64,000 bases of DNA from Filimonas zeae. Its GTDB lineage: Bacteria; Bacteroidota; Bacteroidia; Chitinophagales; Chitinophagaceae. Positions within the stretch are counted from its first letter, which is position 1; the number at the start of each line of letters is the position of its first letter. Positions 41,650 through 51,171 of the stretch are shown in pieces. A model generated the notes under the pieces. That model was not told where the DNA came from. It saw only the letters and a list, made by a program, of their open reading frames with translations, and ran no database searches. The DNA lies in contig NZ_BMIB01000002.1 in the NCBI RefSeq assembly GCF_014641615.1, positions 496,001 to 560,000 on the forward strand. The letters are read 5' to 3'. Position numbers and translations under genes: made by a program.

Positions 41650-43036
41650 TTTGTTTCAGGTTTGTATTTTTCAATAGTTCTGTAAAAGGTATCGGCAGCA
41701 ACACAGCAGTAGCTTTCCAGGTGGCTGGTTTCAGCGCGCCTACTACCGTATTGGCATTACCGGTACGCTTCAGATCAAACCAACGGTGGCCGGTTTCACC
41801 AAACAGTTCTGTCTGGCGCTCTTTCAGCACTGCTGCCACCAGATCTCCCTCTGTAGCTGCAGGGGTATTACCCAGCCCTGCACGGTTGCGTACCGCATTC
41901 AAATCATTTTGTGCACCATCTATGTTTTGCTGTTTAGCACGGGCTTCTGCACGTATCAGGTACTGCTCTGCCAGGCGTAACATAATATTGTACTCATTAC
42001 CGCCACTGGCTGCCGTGGCAGTAGCTACTTTATATTTATTAATACGGCGGTAAAGTATAGTGTTGTTTACCACACTGTCTACCCATACCGCACGGCGGTT
42101 ATCACCGGTTTCAAATACACTTACCGCTGCTTTGGTAAGGTAATAGTTGGGTATACCAGAAGCCGCCGTAGTACGGTAGTTGGTGCCCATAAACGAGCTG
42201 CCGAATAAAGTACCAATCTGCAGAATTATTTCATTGCTGCTGTTAACAAAAGCGCCGGTAAGCTCAGGCAGGTTATAGGTAACGTCTGTAGCACCAATTA
42301 CACGGGTAGCAGCTGCTTCTGCATTGGCATACTCGCCTTTATACAAATAGGCTCTTGCCAGCAAGGCTGTAGCTGCGTACTTGTTTACACGTGTACGAAA
42401 GTTACCGGTGTATACACCTGGCAGCAGGCTTTCGGCTTCTTTCAGATCGGCAATGATCTGGTTGTATACCGAATCTACAGAAGAACGTGGCAAGGTAGCG
42501 GTAGCGTTCTGGTCAGAACTTAATACCAGCGGCACCGGCCCGAAATAGTTTACCAGATGAAAATAGAAGAAAGCCCGTAAAAAGCGCGCTTCACCCAGCA
42601 GTTGGGTGCGCAGCGCAGGTGTAAGTGTGGTAGAAGCCGTAAGCCCTTCCAATGCCAGGTTGGCCGACCGGATAGACATGTATGGATACATCCACAAATT
42701 CGTATTGAGCGTACCACTGGTTGGCAGCACGGCCGATTGCTGAAACTCATTTATTTCAGGCGTGGAAGCTGCCAGCTGGTATTCCATTTCGCCCGACTCC
42801 AGTTCGCCTGCAAAAGTAAAATACTGCAGCGCACCAGTGGTATTGTAATAAGAATAGATACCCATTACCGCGCCGGTAGCCGTACCATCCGCCAGAAACA
42901 CACTGCTGTTATCCAGCATGTTTGGCGCTTTATCTACATCTACATATTTTTCACAGGAAGCCAAACACGCTCCCAGCGCTACACACAGTACGCCCGAACG
43001 CAGTGCAGAAAATGTATGTTTATTGAATAATGTCAT
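41630..43036 (-). CDS. SusD/RagB-family substrate-binding lipoprotein (second locus)
   Basis: This 468-residue protein has a lipobox ACLASC (Cys28) and the SusD helical repeats: MSIRSANLALEGL, LLGEARFLRAFFYFHLVNYFGPVPLV, KYAATALLARAYLYKGEYANAEA. The C-terminal part has LAEQYLIRAEARAKQ and LKERQTELFGETGHRWFDLKR. The FGPVPLV motif is typical. It starts 12 bp after susC and overlaps the TlpA-type gene. The substrate is unknown. Confidence 0.95.
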   Translation of the reverse strand: MTLFNKHTFSALRSGVLCVALGACLASCEKYVDVDKAPNMLDNSSVFLADGTATGAVMGIYSYYNTTGALQYFTFAGELESGEMEYQLAASTPEINEFQQSAVLPTSGTLNTNLWMYPYMSIRSANLALEGLTASTTLTPALRTQLLGEARFLRAFFYFHLVNYFGPVPLVLSSDQNATATLPRSSVDSVYNQIIADLKEAESLLPGVYTGNFRTRVNKYAATALLARAYLYKGEYANAEAAATRVIGATDVTYNLPELTGAFVNSSNEIILQIGTLFGSSFMGTNYRTTAASGIPNYYLTKAAVSVFETGDNRRAVWVDSVVNNTILYRRINKYKVATATAASGGNEYNIMLRLAEQYLIRAEARAKQQNIDGAQNDLNAVRNRAGLGNTPAATEGDLVAAVLKERQTELFGETGHRWFDLKRTGNANTVVGALKPATWKATAVLLPIPFTELLKNTNLKQNDGYNP

Positions 43037-43048
43037 TGTCCTGTTCTT

Positions 43049-46000
43049 TTAAAATGAAAGATTAACACCTGCAGTCAGCACACGCAACTGTGGAAAAGCA
43101 ATATAGGTTCCGGTGCCCAGCGCAAAGCCGGTACCCGGTACCGTTGTTTCCGGATCGTAGGTATACTTCTGCTTTGCCCATACAAACAGGTTCTGCCCTC
43201 TTACAAACACAGCTGCATTGGTAAAGCCTGCTGGTTTTACCAGTTGCTTGGGCAGGTTATAAGTAAGGCTCAGTGTTTTAAACTTAATGAAAGAAGCGTC
43301 GCCCCAGTTGGCAGTGGAGTTACCGAAATAATTGTATAACGATCCTGCCGAACCTGCACTGGCCCTGGGTACTGCATCTGCATCTACCGGTTTGCCTGCC
43401 TGCCATCTGTTCAGCACCTGCTCCGTCTGATTGGTAGTAGCCGAACCGAAAGGACTGAAGTTATTAGCCAGGTTACTGTTGAGGAACCCATAACGGTGGT
43501 TGAATTGAAAAGCCACATCCAGTGTAAAGTTTTTCCAGCTGAGTGTAGAGGATAAACCACCAAAGTAAGGCGTACCCTGTTTTGCAGGTAACCGGTCGTA
43601 CTGGTTAATAGTTCCTTCTCCTGTTCTGTCAAGGAAAGTGGGGTTACCTGTAGTAGCATCCGGTCCGGTGTATTGATACAGTTGTGCAACCGTAATAGGA
43701 TAACCAATCACATAAGAAAGATTGTAAAGAGAATATTCCAGCCCTGGGAACTCCAGTAACTTATTCTGGTTAAATGCCAGGTTCAATGCCAGATCCCATT
43801 TCAGGTCTCTGGTCATCACTGGTGTAGCGTTCACTTCAAACTCAAAACCCTTGTTCTGCACCAATGCAGGCAGGTTACCGGAGTAAGAGTTGCTGCCTGC
43901 CTGCTCCGGCAAAGGAACAGATACCAGCTGATTGGAAGAACGGTTTCTGTAATAGTCTGCCTTCACCATCAGCTTATCGTTCAGGAAACCTAATTCCAGC
44001 CCTATATCCAGCTTCTTATTGGTTTCCCATTTTAAACCCGGATTGGCAAAATTGCTGGGTACCAGCGCATTGTTACCCATATAACTGTAGGTTGAACTTG
44101 CCGCTGTATAATATCCCAGATACGTGTAGTTAGGTATCTGATCATTACCGGTAATACCATAACTGGCGCGGAGCTTACCAAAGCTGATGAAGTTAACAGA
44201 CTTCATAAAGTTTTCTTTCGAAAACACCCATGCTGCACCGGCAGCGCCAAAAGTACCAAAGCGGTTGCCCGGTCCAAAACGGGAAGAACCATCTCTGCGG
44301 AAAGTAATATCCATCAGATATTTACTATGCAGGTTGTAATTAGCCCGGCCAAATACGCCATTGTACTTTACCTGCGAGTAGTTGTTATAGGTTACCGTAA
44401 CAGCCGCTGCACTACCAATAGCATTCATTACCGCCTCGCTGGGAAAACCCACACCGTTTAAGGAAATACCTGTTGCCTGGGTTTGCTGAAAAGTGGTACC
44501 TGCCAGCAACTGCAGTTTGCCCTCACCCACTCTGGGTGAATATTCTATCTGCGGTTCTACTATATAGTTATCGTTGCTGTTATCGCCATAAGTAAGTGTA
44601 TTGGAAGCCGTTGCCGTAGAGTTTACCGAACGGGCAGGCGTAGCATTGGTTTGCCGTAAGCGCGTGTTGGTATAACCCAGGTTGGCACGCACCTGCAACT
44701 GCGGCAGTATACGGTAACTCATATCTAACCCGGTAATCAGGTTATCAGTTCTGCCGGTATACGTACGCATCAGGTACGCGGTGGGGTTGGTCTGGTCCCA
44801 GTTTAACGATCCGTCTTTGTTGTATATGGGCAGGTTAGGTGCCAGGTTATACAGCGTACTGATATCCGTTATTGGCAGGTTGTTACCGGAATAGGTATAG
44901 CTGGCCGTTAAACGAATATTGAACTTAGTATCCACACTGGTATGGCCTACAGTAGCACGGGTAGAAAAAGTGTTGGTATGATAGCTTCCCGGAAACACAG
45001 TACCCTCACGGTGGTAAGAGGAATTGATCAGGAAGGTATTCTGCGCGTTACCACCGGAAACACCCACAGAGGCGTGCGATATATTCGCCGTGCCGCCAAT
45101 GGCCCATTTCTGCCAGTCGGTATACGCCGTAGTATCCCATACCAGCAGGTCTTTTGCGTTGGTGGTAGTAGGTGTAACACCGGCATTGGCAAAGGCCTCC
45201 CGGCGCATAGCCAGATATTCCTTTGTATCCATCATGGGTATATAACGGTTTACTTTACCCACACCCTGATAAAAGTTGACATTATAGGTGGTTTTGCTTT
45301 TAGAACCCTTTTTAGTGGTAATCAGCACCACACCATTGGCACCTTTAGAACCCCAGATGGCCGTAGCATCTGCATCTTTCAGCACATCAATACGCTCAAT
45401 ATCATCGGGGTTAATAACACTGAACGGACTTATACTGCCGCTGGCACCGCTGATGCCAAAGGCATTCAGTCCATCACTGGGCGGTGCAGCCCCATTAAAC
45501 AGTGTAAACGGCACGCCGTCAATTACGTACAGCGGAATAAAACCAGCCGCTGCTGTTCCCTGTCCGCGTATCTGCATACGTATACCACCACCGCTTAAGC
45601 CATTGTCCTGCGTAATCTGCACACCGGCAATACGGCCCTGCATAGCGGTTAACGGGTTGGTTACGGTTTGTTTGGCTATGGCATCGGTACCAATAGAACT
45701 TACGGCACCCGTATTTAAACGTTTGGTAGTAGAGCCATAGGCTATAATTACGGTTTCATCCAGCTGGTTTACCGATACCTTCAGGGTTACATTCACCACC
45801 AGCGGCGATTTGCCTACTACCACTTTCTGTTCAAAAGCGGCGTAGCCAATTAATGCAAACTCCAGTGTATAACTACCCGCAGGTACTTTCTTCAGTTCAA
45901 AAGCGCCCTTATCATTGGTAACAGCGCCTATGTTTTTCCCTTTCAGCTGTACCGAAGCTCCGGCCAGCGGCGCTCCCGTCCCGTCTGTTACCACACCGCT

Positions 46001-46429
46001 TATCTCCTGCTCTTCTGCAGCCGCTTCCATTAGTAAAGCCTGCTGCTGCAGTTGCTGTGCTACTGCCGGCATTGCTTTTTCGCGGATGATAATAGTATTA
46101 TTCTTCAGTACCCAGGTAAGGCCATTCGGTTCCAGACAGGCTTTCAGCACTTCTTCCAGCGGCTTATCCCGCACCTCCAGCGATACTGTTTTCGATTTAC
46201 GCATCAGCTCTTCCGGATATACAATACCATAGCCGCTTTGCTTTTCTATTATATGCAAAACCTTATCCAGCGTAAGCTCCCGGGCCGAAAGAGAAATCTT
46301 TTGTGAGTACGTTCTGGCGCTCACCTGTAAACACATCAGCAGTATTAAACCCGCAGTCAGTTTCATTATCAACAATAGTTTTGAGCGACAAAGTGCAGAC
46401 AACACTTTGCCATGTTCGATCAAGTGCAT
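43049..46429 (-). CDS. SusC/RagA-type TonB-dependent transporter with STN domain (second locus)
   Basis: This 1126-residue protein has a leader of about 20 residues before the signal helix (23-38). An STN domain (45-117, ISLSARELTLDKVLHIIEKQSGYGIVY) and a carboxypeptidase-like domain (142-222) follow. The plug has AMQGRIAGVQITQDNGLSGGGIRMQIRGQGT and VLKDADATAIWGSKGANGVVLITTKKG; the barrel ends in AFPQLRVLTAGVNLSF. The STN domain fits control by the FecR-type protein encoded just upstream. It shares only general family likeness with the SusC of the first locus, so the two importers probably have different substrates. Confidence 0.95.
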   Translation of the reverse strand: MHLIEHGKVLSALCRSKLLLIMKLTAGLILLMCLQVSARTYSQKISLSARELTLDKVLHIIEKQSGYGIVYPEELMRKSKTVSLEVRDKPLEEVLKACLEPNGLTWVLKNNTIIIREKAMPAVAQQLQQQALLMEAAAEEQEISGVVTDGTGAPLAGASVQLKGKNIGAVTNDKGAFELKKVPAGSYTLEFALIGYAAFEQKVVVGKSPLVVNVTLKVSVNQLDETVIIAYGSTTKRLNTGAVSSIGTDAIAKQTVTNPLTAMQGRIAGVQITQDNGLSGGGIRMQIRGQGTAAAGFIPLYVIDGVPFTLFNGAAPPSDGLNAFGISGASGSISPFSVINPDDIERIDVLKDADATAIWGSKGANGVVLITTKKGSKSKTTYNVNFYQGVGKVNRYIPMMDTKEYLAMRREAFANAGVTPTTTNAKDLLVWDTTAYTDWQKWAIGGTANISHASVGVSGGNAQNTFLINSSYHREGTVFPGSYHTNTFSTRATVGHTSVDTKFNIRLTASYTYSGNNLPITDISTLYNLAPNLPIYNKDGSLNWDQTNPTAYLMRTYTGRTDNLITGLDMSYRILPQLQVRANLGYTNTRLRQTNATPARSVNSTATASNTLTYGDNSNDNYIVEPQIEYSPRVGEGKLQLLAGTTFQQTQATGISLNGVGFPSEAVMNAIGSAAAVTVTYNNYSQVKYNGVFGRANYNLHSKYLMDITFRRDGSSRFGPGNRFGTFGAAGAAWVFSKENFMKSVNFISFGKLRASYGITGNDQIPNYTYLGYYTAASSTYSYMGNNALVPSNFANPGLKWETNKKLDIGLELGFLNDKLMVKADYYRNRSSNQLVSVPLPEQAGSNSYSGNLPALVQNKGFEFEVNATPVMTRDLKWDLALNLAFNQNKLLEFPGLEYSLYNLSYVIGYPITVAQLYQYTGPDATTGNPTFLDRTGEGTINQYDRLPAKQGTPYFGGLSSTLSWKNFTLDVAFQFNHRYGFLNSNLANNFSPFGSATTNQTEQVLNRWQAGKPVDADAVPRASAGSAGSLYNYFGNSTANWGDASFIKFKTLSLTYNLPKQLVKPAGFTNAAVFVRGQNLFVWAKQKYTYDPETTVPGTGFALGTGTYIAFPQLRVLTAGVNLSF

Positions 46430-46611
46430 AACTTTCGAATAGTTTTGGGTTAATTACATATAGATGTTGCAAAGTCTAAAGCAATGAGCCTGAAATACCG
46501 CCGGCGATGGGTCGCAACCATTTCCGGCTTTTTTATAAGCTCATTTCACCGTAAGTCATTTTTCCATAAAAGGGTTGTCCGTTGTTTTAAGTATGATGAA
46601 TAAATAAGCCA

Positions 46612-47790
46612 TTATCTGTTCTTTCCTTCCAGCACGGTTACCTTATCATCCTCCAGCAAAAAATGCACATTGCCTGCTTCTTCCAGCACATCCAGCATGT
46701 CCTTTATACCACTGCTGCGCATTACCATACCCGATAAACGTCTGCCCCGCACATCTCCCTCATAGCTTACCTGTATGTTATACCATCTGGCCACCTGCCG
46801 CATAATGGTTTTTATATCTGCATCTCTGAACCGGAATTTGTCTTCCTTCCAGGCCAGTGCTACTTCCAGGTCTGCATCTTTTACCTGCAGTTTTCCATCT
46901 GCCTTCGGTTCTGCCTGCTGCCCCGGTTTCAGTACCACCGCGCTATGGCCTTGCTTCACCTGCAGGCTACCCTGTACCAGCGTGGTTTTTGCCGGCCCTT
47001 CTTCCGGGTAGGCCATTACATTAAAACCGGTTCCCAGCACGTTTACCTGCATACTATCGGCTTTTACATAAAAAGCACTGCCTGCATTGGCCGCTACATC
47101 AAAATAAGCCTCACCGTTCAGCTCTACCCGGCGCTCCCTGCCGGTAAAGGCGGTAGGAAAGCGCAGTGTGCTGGCCGCATTCAGCCATACATGCGTACCA
47201 TCCGGCAGCAGCAACTGAAACTTCCCGCCACGCGGCGTGCGCAGGGTATGCATGCCATCCGGCACCGCTGCAGGTATATTCCTGTATTTCAATACGCCCT
47301 GCTCCATTATTACAAAACCCTGCCCCTCCGGCACATCGCCTTTTTGTTCCTTACCCCCTTCCAGCGCTATTTCTTCGCCCGATTCCAGCACCAGCACTGC
47401 TTTATCGCTGCCCGGCTGTACCTGGGTTTGGGCGGTTGTTTTTTCCGGTTCTGCTGCGGGTTTGTTCCACAGCAACCAGCCAACCACGGCTGCCGGTATC
47501 ATCACCGCGGCAGACCACCACAGCCATCTGCCTGTTTTACGCGCTGCCACAGGCATAGGCACCACTTTATCCCCCTGGTCTTCTGCCTGAAAAACAGCGG
47601 TTAAAATGCCTTCTGCCGCTTCATCAGACAGTAAAGGCTTTTCTTCCCGTTTTTCTATATACTCGTCCAGCAATTGCTGTATACCGGTCTCATCTGTTTC
47701 CAGCAAAGCAAGCAGCTCTGCCTTTTCAGCCGCTGTACATTGTTGCTGCACCCATTTCTGAAAAAGATATTCCGCCCTGGGCCTTTCCAT
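46612..47790 (-). CDS. FecR-family anti-sigma factor (second locus)
   Basis: From ATG 47790 (MERPRAEYLFQKWVQQQ) the protein is 392 residues; a GTG 13 codons upstream is less likely. The cytoplasmic anti-sigma part is followed by a membrane helix (WLWWSAAVMIPAAVVGWLLW). The FecR domain has RTPRGGKFQLLLPDGTHVWLNAAS and ELNGEAYFDV, and the C-terminal DUF4974 has IMRQVARWYNIQVSYEGD. It lies between the sigma gene and susC, as in the first locus. Confidence 0.93.
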   Translation of the reverse strand: MERPRAEYLFQKWVQQQCTAAEKAELLALLETDETGIQQLLDEYIEKREEKPLLSDEAAEGILTAVFQAEDQGDKVVPMPVAARKTGRWLWWSAAVMIPAAVVGWLLWNKPAAEPEKTTAQTQVQPGSDKAVLVLESGEEIALEGGKEQKGDVPEGQGFVIMEQGVLKYRNIPAAVPDGMHTLRTPRGGKFQLLLPDGTHVWLNAASTLRFPTAFTGRERRVELNGEAYFDVAANAGSAFYVKADSMQVNVLGTGFNVMAYPEEGPAKTTLVQGSLQVKQGHSAVVLKPGQQAEPKADGKLQVKDADLEVALAWKEDKFRFRDADIKTIMRQVARWYNIQVSYEGDVRGRRLSGMVMRSSGIKDMLDVLEEAGNVHFLLEDDKVTVLEGKNR

Positions 47791-47844
47791 ATTTTCTTTG
47801 TTTAGTTGATAGTACAAGAATCGTCTCACCCGGAGACAGCTGTG

Positions 47845-48447
47845 TTAAACAAAAGGGTGAGCCAGCAGTAAAAAAATAATGCAGTCCAGATGCGCCATGC
47901 AAAAAGCGCGGATATTCCGCAGCGCCTGGGTAAGGTGAGATTTAGTGGTATCTTCCGATACGCCCATTTGTTGCGCAGCCACTTCCCGCTTCAGGCCCGC
48001 TAAGCGTATCAGCCGGTAAGCCTCGGCCTGCCGCTGTGGTAAACGGCTGATGGCCTGCTGCAACAGCGCCCCGTATTCCTTTTCCATCAGGTATATTTCA
48101 CCATCATATTCACTTGCTCCGGCAGCCAGTTCCAACTGCTCCGGTAAAGCATTGCTTTGCCGCTGCTCTTTTTTCAGCAGGTTGATGATGTGGTTACGGG
48201 TAGCCGTAAACAAATAGGCTTTAAAGTGGGTAATTTGGTTCAGCCGGGCCCTGTGCAGCCATATTTTCAGAAAAATATCCTGCAAAACATCCTCTGCCAT
48301 CACCGGAGAACCCGTTGTATCCAGCGCCACTGCATACACTTTATGCCGGTAGCGGTGAAATAACTGCCGGAATGCCTCCTGATTACCATCAGCAATTTCT
48401 CTCAGCAGCAGTAGCTCATTATCGGGTAACAGATGTTCCAGAACCAG
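47845..48447 (-). CDS. ECF RNA polymerase sigma factor (apparent CTG start)
   Basis: The sigma-70 region 2 starts at NELLLLREIADGNQEAFRQLFHRYRHKVYAVALD, and region 4 is QRQAEAYRLIRLAGLKREVAAQQMGVSEDTTKSHLTQALR. The GTG at 48339 would delete the first helix of region 2. Upstream of it the frame stays open to a TGA at 48465 but contains no ATG, GTG or TTG start; CTG codons at 48447 and 48441 are the best candidates. A TACTTTTG -7 box at 48471-48464 leaves only a very short leader and supports a start here. I use 48447 (200 residues). It controls the adjacent FecR/SusC/SusD genes, by analogy with known modules. Confidence 0.82.
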   Translation of the reverse strand: MVLEHLLPDNELLLLREIADGNQEAFRQLFHRYRHKVYAVALDTTGSPVMAEDVLQDIFLKIWLHRARLNQITHFKAYLFTATRNHIINLLKKEQRQSNALPEQLELAAGASEYDGEIYLMEKEYGALLQQAISRLPQRQAEAYRLIRLAGLKREVAAQQMGVSEDTTKSHLTQALRNIRAFCMAHLDCIIFLLLAHPFV

Positions 48448-48463
48448 TGATTGTGAATTGGTT

Positions 48464-48471
48464 CAAAAGTA
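48464..48471 (-). promoter_or_regulatory. candidate -7 element (TACTTTTG) for the second sigma gene
   Basis: On the minus strand this octamer fits TAnnTTTG and lies 16 bp before the proposed CTG start. No clear -33 TTG is seen. Confidence 0.4.
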
Positions 48472-48519
48472 ACAAGTCCACGGGAATAATAGAACTTATC
48501 CCTGGTTTACCCCTAACTT

Positions 48520-48557
48520 AAAAAAAGGAGCTGCCCCGTTTAATGCGGAACAGCTCC
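48520..48557 (-). terminator. terminator after the outer-membrane barrel gene
   Basis: On the minus strand GGAGCTG and CAGCTCC form a stem with the loop TTCCGCATTAAACGGGG, and a long T run follows. It stops the 48584-49216 gene before the sigma operon. Confidence 0.9.
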
Positions 48558-48583
48558 CTGAATCATAGAAATTTCTTTGCAGA

Positions 48584-49216
48584 TTAAAATAAGCGGTAAC
48601 CTACCGTAAAGGTAGCTGCAGCGTTTTTATTGTCACCCGCACCGGTGTTGTCGCCAATTTTGGTTAAGCCAAACTGGTATCTGCCGGAAACATTCAATGG
48701 CGTATTGGGAATTTCAAACTCCACCCCTGCTACAGCGCCAAAATCGGTGCTTTTGAACGCGTCTTTATTGCTTATGGAACCGCTGCCATCTTCATTGCTT
48801 GTTTTCAGCTTTGCACTTAACAGGTAACCAATCTGAGGGCCTGCATATAAACTGAAACCAGAGCCGGCGAAAGTATATTTAGCCAGAACCGGCAAAGTAA
48901 GATAGTTTAATAATTGCTTACTGGTAAAGTTGCTACCCAGGAAAGTGCCTTTATACTTTACACCTAAAGTAGACCAGGTAAGTTCTGGCTGAATGCCGAA
49001 TGATTCGCTTACATGAAAGGTTGCAAATGCGCCACCATTAAGACCTACCAGACTGCTTTTACCATCACCTGCTCCGTTATTTCCTGTAATGGTAGCCAGG
49101 TTTACACCTGCCTTCAATCCAAAGCTTAATGGCTGGCTTTTAGAAGAAGTGGTTTGCGCAAAGGAAAAAAGGCCTGTGCAGGCAAAAGCTGCTACTAACA
49201 ATAAAGACTTTTTCAT
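48584..49216 (-). CDS. small outer-membrane beta-barrel protein (porin/OmpW-like family)
   Basis: This 210-residue protein has a signal peptide (cut near LFSFAQ) and an eight-strand-type barrel: LSFGLKAGVNLATITGN, ATFHVSESFGIQPELTWSTLGVKYKG, NYLTLPVLAKYTFAGSGFSLYAGPQIGYLLSA, GAVAGVEFEIP, and a final AATFTVGYRLF. This matches the widespread 'outer membrane beta-barrel' family that includes PorT-like proteins. The function is unknown. It is monocistronic with a promoter and a terminator. Confidence 0.88.
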   Translation of the reverse strand: MKKSLLLVAAFACTGLFSFAQTTSSKSQPLSFGLKAGVNLATITGNNGAGDGKSSLVGLNGGAFATFHVSESFGIQPELTWSTLGVKYKGTFLGSNFTSKQLLNYLTLPVLAKYTFAGSGFSLYAGPQIGYLLSAKLKTSNEDGSGSISNKDAFKSTDFGAVAGVEFEIPNTPLNVSGRYQFGLTKIGDNTGAGDNKNAAATFTVGYRLF

Positions 49217-49267
49217 GGTTTATATCGATTTATAAATAACTTATTTAATGTTTATCAGGTTGCGCCG

Positions 49268-49275
49268 CAAAGATA
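49268..49275 (-). promoter_or_regulatory. candidate -7 element (TATCTTTG) for the barrel gene
   Basis: On the minus strand this is a perfect TAnnTTTG octamer 51 bp before the start codon. No obvious -33 TTG is present. Confidence 0.45.
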
Positions 49276-49381
49276 AAAGAGGATTTGTTAGAAAATAAAA
49301 AGACGATGATTTTTTAGGATGAGCGGTATGTTATTCACCTGAGCATAAGCAGAGAATACGTGATGAAGTATATGGGAGTAT

Positions 49382-49419
49382 AAAAAAGCCACCCCGCTAT
49401 GTTGCTGAGGTGGCTTTTA
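49382..49419 (-). terminator. terminator after the lipoprotein gene at 49.4-50.1 kb
   Basis: A hairpin with AAGCCACC/GGTGGCTT arms and a 15-nt loop is flanked by T runs on both strands. On the minus strand it follows the stop codon by 20 bp. Confidence 0.85.
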
Positions 49420-49439
49420 TTTGAATACGGTATAACTGA

Positions 49440-50147
49440 TTAACCCGGAGGCAGTTGATCCTGCACATATTCTACGGTTACCACCAACTCCACACCCTTA
49501 CCCGGATGCAGTGCCTGATAACGGGTAGTAAGGTCCTGCTCCAGCCCCAGTATCTTACGGTCTTTATGCGTAAGAACTTTGTACTCATTGGTTTCACCAT
49601 TTACCTTCAATATAAACCTCAAATCCTTATAGGAATACCAGGCTGTAAAACGCTGCGTTTCCGGTATGTTAAAATACCAGGCGCTGTCTTCGTTTCTAAA
49701 GTTTATGTAATAAGGCTTAGCCAGTTTTTCAGTCAGTTCTTTGGTTACAGCGGCAGACAGTGCTGCGTCTGCTATCTTTACTTTTACCTGAGGTTTGTAG
49801 GTAGCATGGTTTACCAGGCTTCTCCACATATAAAACGGAACACGTACCCAAACCCTCAGTTTTTCCTTACGGCCATCAATACCTGTAAACTCCACATCCA
49901 CACCTCCCGCCTCAACCGTTTTTAAAAATGCCTTGCCACCGGTAACACTGGCGGTTAATACTTTATTATCGCTCACAGTTACGCTGGCCACCTGCATGTT
50001 ATTTTCAGGAGTGTATAAAGTATCTTCTCCATGCCACAATTCAAGATACGGATCGGGAAGTGGGGCGGATGTTGTTTCCTTCCGGTTACAGGATGTACTA
50101 AGCAACGTAAAAGCGAAAGCAATTACTAACAGATTCATTGGTTTCAT
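49440..50147 (-). CDS. lipoprotein of unknown function
   Basis: This 235-residue protein has a lipobox LLSTSC (Cys20), so it is an envelope lipoprotein. The mature part has no family I recognise. It begins with a beta-rich segment (DPYLELWHGEDTLYTPENNMQVASVTVSDNKVLTASVTGGKAFL) followed by a helix (DAALSAAVTKELTEKLAKPYYINFRN) and more strands. It has its own promoter and terminator. The function is unknown. Confidence 0.7.
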   Translation of the reverse strand: MKPMNLLVIAFAFTLLSTSCNRKETTSAPLPDPYLELWHGEDTLYTPENNMQVASVTVSDNKVLTASVTGGKAFLKTVEAGGVDVEFTGIDGRKEKLRVWVRVPFYMWRSLVNHATYKPQVKVKIADAALSAAVTKELTEKLAKPYYINFRNEDSAWYFNIPETQRFTAWYSYKDLRFILKVNGETNEYKVLTHKDRKILGLEQDLTTRYQALHPGKGVELVVTVEYVQDQLPPG

Positions 50148-50188
50148 ATGGAATAACTAAGTGCCCGGTTAGTTGGTAAAGGGCTTTT

Positions 50189-50217
50189 CAAATGTAGGTA
50201 ATTTATAATACATGCAA
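50189..50217 (-). promoter_or_regulatory. promoter of the 49.4-50.1 kb lipoprotein gene
   Basis: On the minus strand TTG (50217-50215) and TACATTTG (50196-50189) are 18 bp apart, a full -33/-7 match. The start codon is 41 bp downstream. Confidence 0.6.
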
Positions 50218-50316
50218 TCCGCCCCCTATCCTTTATTTCAGCCATTCATCCCTATTTCACGCACGTCCACCTTCCCACATACGTACTGGCTTTACAATCA
50301 TTCCTAATTTAGTTTT

Positions 50317-51171
50317 ATGAAAAAAATAACCCATAACTTATTTTTATCTCTGGCGCTCATTCTCTGCGCATCCTGTAAAAAAAACCATAGCAGTACTACT
50401 ATTACTATAGACGAAACCGAACCCGTTGCTCATTTTGAATGGACAGGCAGCCAGAAGGTGCCAGCTGAAATTACTTTCACCAACAAAACCCTGTATGGCG
50501 AAACCTACCACTGGAACTTCAGTAACGGGCAAACCTCTGTTAAACACACACCAGATAAAGTAACTTTTACTACAGCCGGCAGCTATGATATTATTCTTAC
50601 TGCCAAACGTGGCAACAAAAGCAGTCTGATAAAAAGAACACTGCTGATTACAGCAGACAACAAACCAGCTGCGCATTTTTCCTGGTTGTTTAAAGACCAA
50701 CGCTCTATGGCACCTGCTACTATTATTGTTAAAAACGAATCGGTAAATGCAGACCGTTATGAGTGGCGGGTAGATGGCGTATTAAATACGGAAACCACGC
50801 CCACTCCTATCCTCTTTAATCAGGCAGGCGACCACACCATTACCCTTGTGGCCCTCAATGGCACAGAACGTTCTGCTACATATGAACAGGTGATAACCGT
50901 AGCAACCAATACCGATCCTGTAGCACGCTTTGCAGTTAATTACCAGCCTATCCCCTATGTGGTGGGTCAGCAGGTACAACTGGTAAACTTATCTACCAAC
51001 GCAGATACCTGGCAATGGACCTTTGGCCCCAATGGCCCCGCTGCCACTACCGAAATGCATCCGCTGGTTACTTTTACTACTGCGGGCATCTATCCTATTA
51101 CGTTAATTGCTAAAAAAGGAAACCTTACCTCTAAAGCATTTCAGATAAACCTGAAGATAAACGCACAGTAA
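50317..51171 (+). CDS. lipoprotein with three PKD domains
   Basis: This 284-residue protein has a lipobox LILCASC (Cys20) and three successive PKD-type Ig-like domains. They begin at PVAHFEWTGSQ (about 33), PAAHFSWLFKD (about 112) and PVARFAVNYQP (about 200). Each carries the 'YxWxFSNG' or 'WQWTFGPNG' core and a final 'TFTTAGxYxIxLxAKxGN' strand. PKD domains mediate protein or glycan contacts on the cell surface. It has no catalytic domain and no neighbour that indicates its partner. Confidence 0.88.
   Translation: MKKITHNLFLSLALILCASCKKNHSSTTITIDETEPVAHFEWTGSQKVPAEITFTNKTLYGETYHWNFSNGQTSVKHTPDKVTFTTAGSYDIILTAKRGNKSSLIKRTLLITADNKPAAHFSWLFKDQRSMAPATIIVKNESVNADRYEWRVDGVLNTETTPTPILFNQAGDHTITLVALNGTERSATYEQVITVATNTDPVARFAVNYQPIPYVVGQQVQLVNLSTNADTWQWTFGPNGPAATTEMHPLVTFTTAGIYPITLIAKKGNLTSKAFQINLKINAQ

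Noticed and set aside
47845..48339. Shorter sigma factor starting at GTG 48339
   Set aside because: It would remove the first helix of sigma region 2 that is clearly encoded upstream in the same frame.
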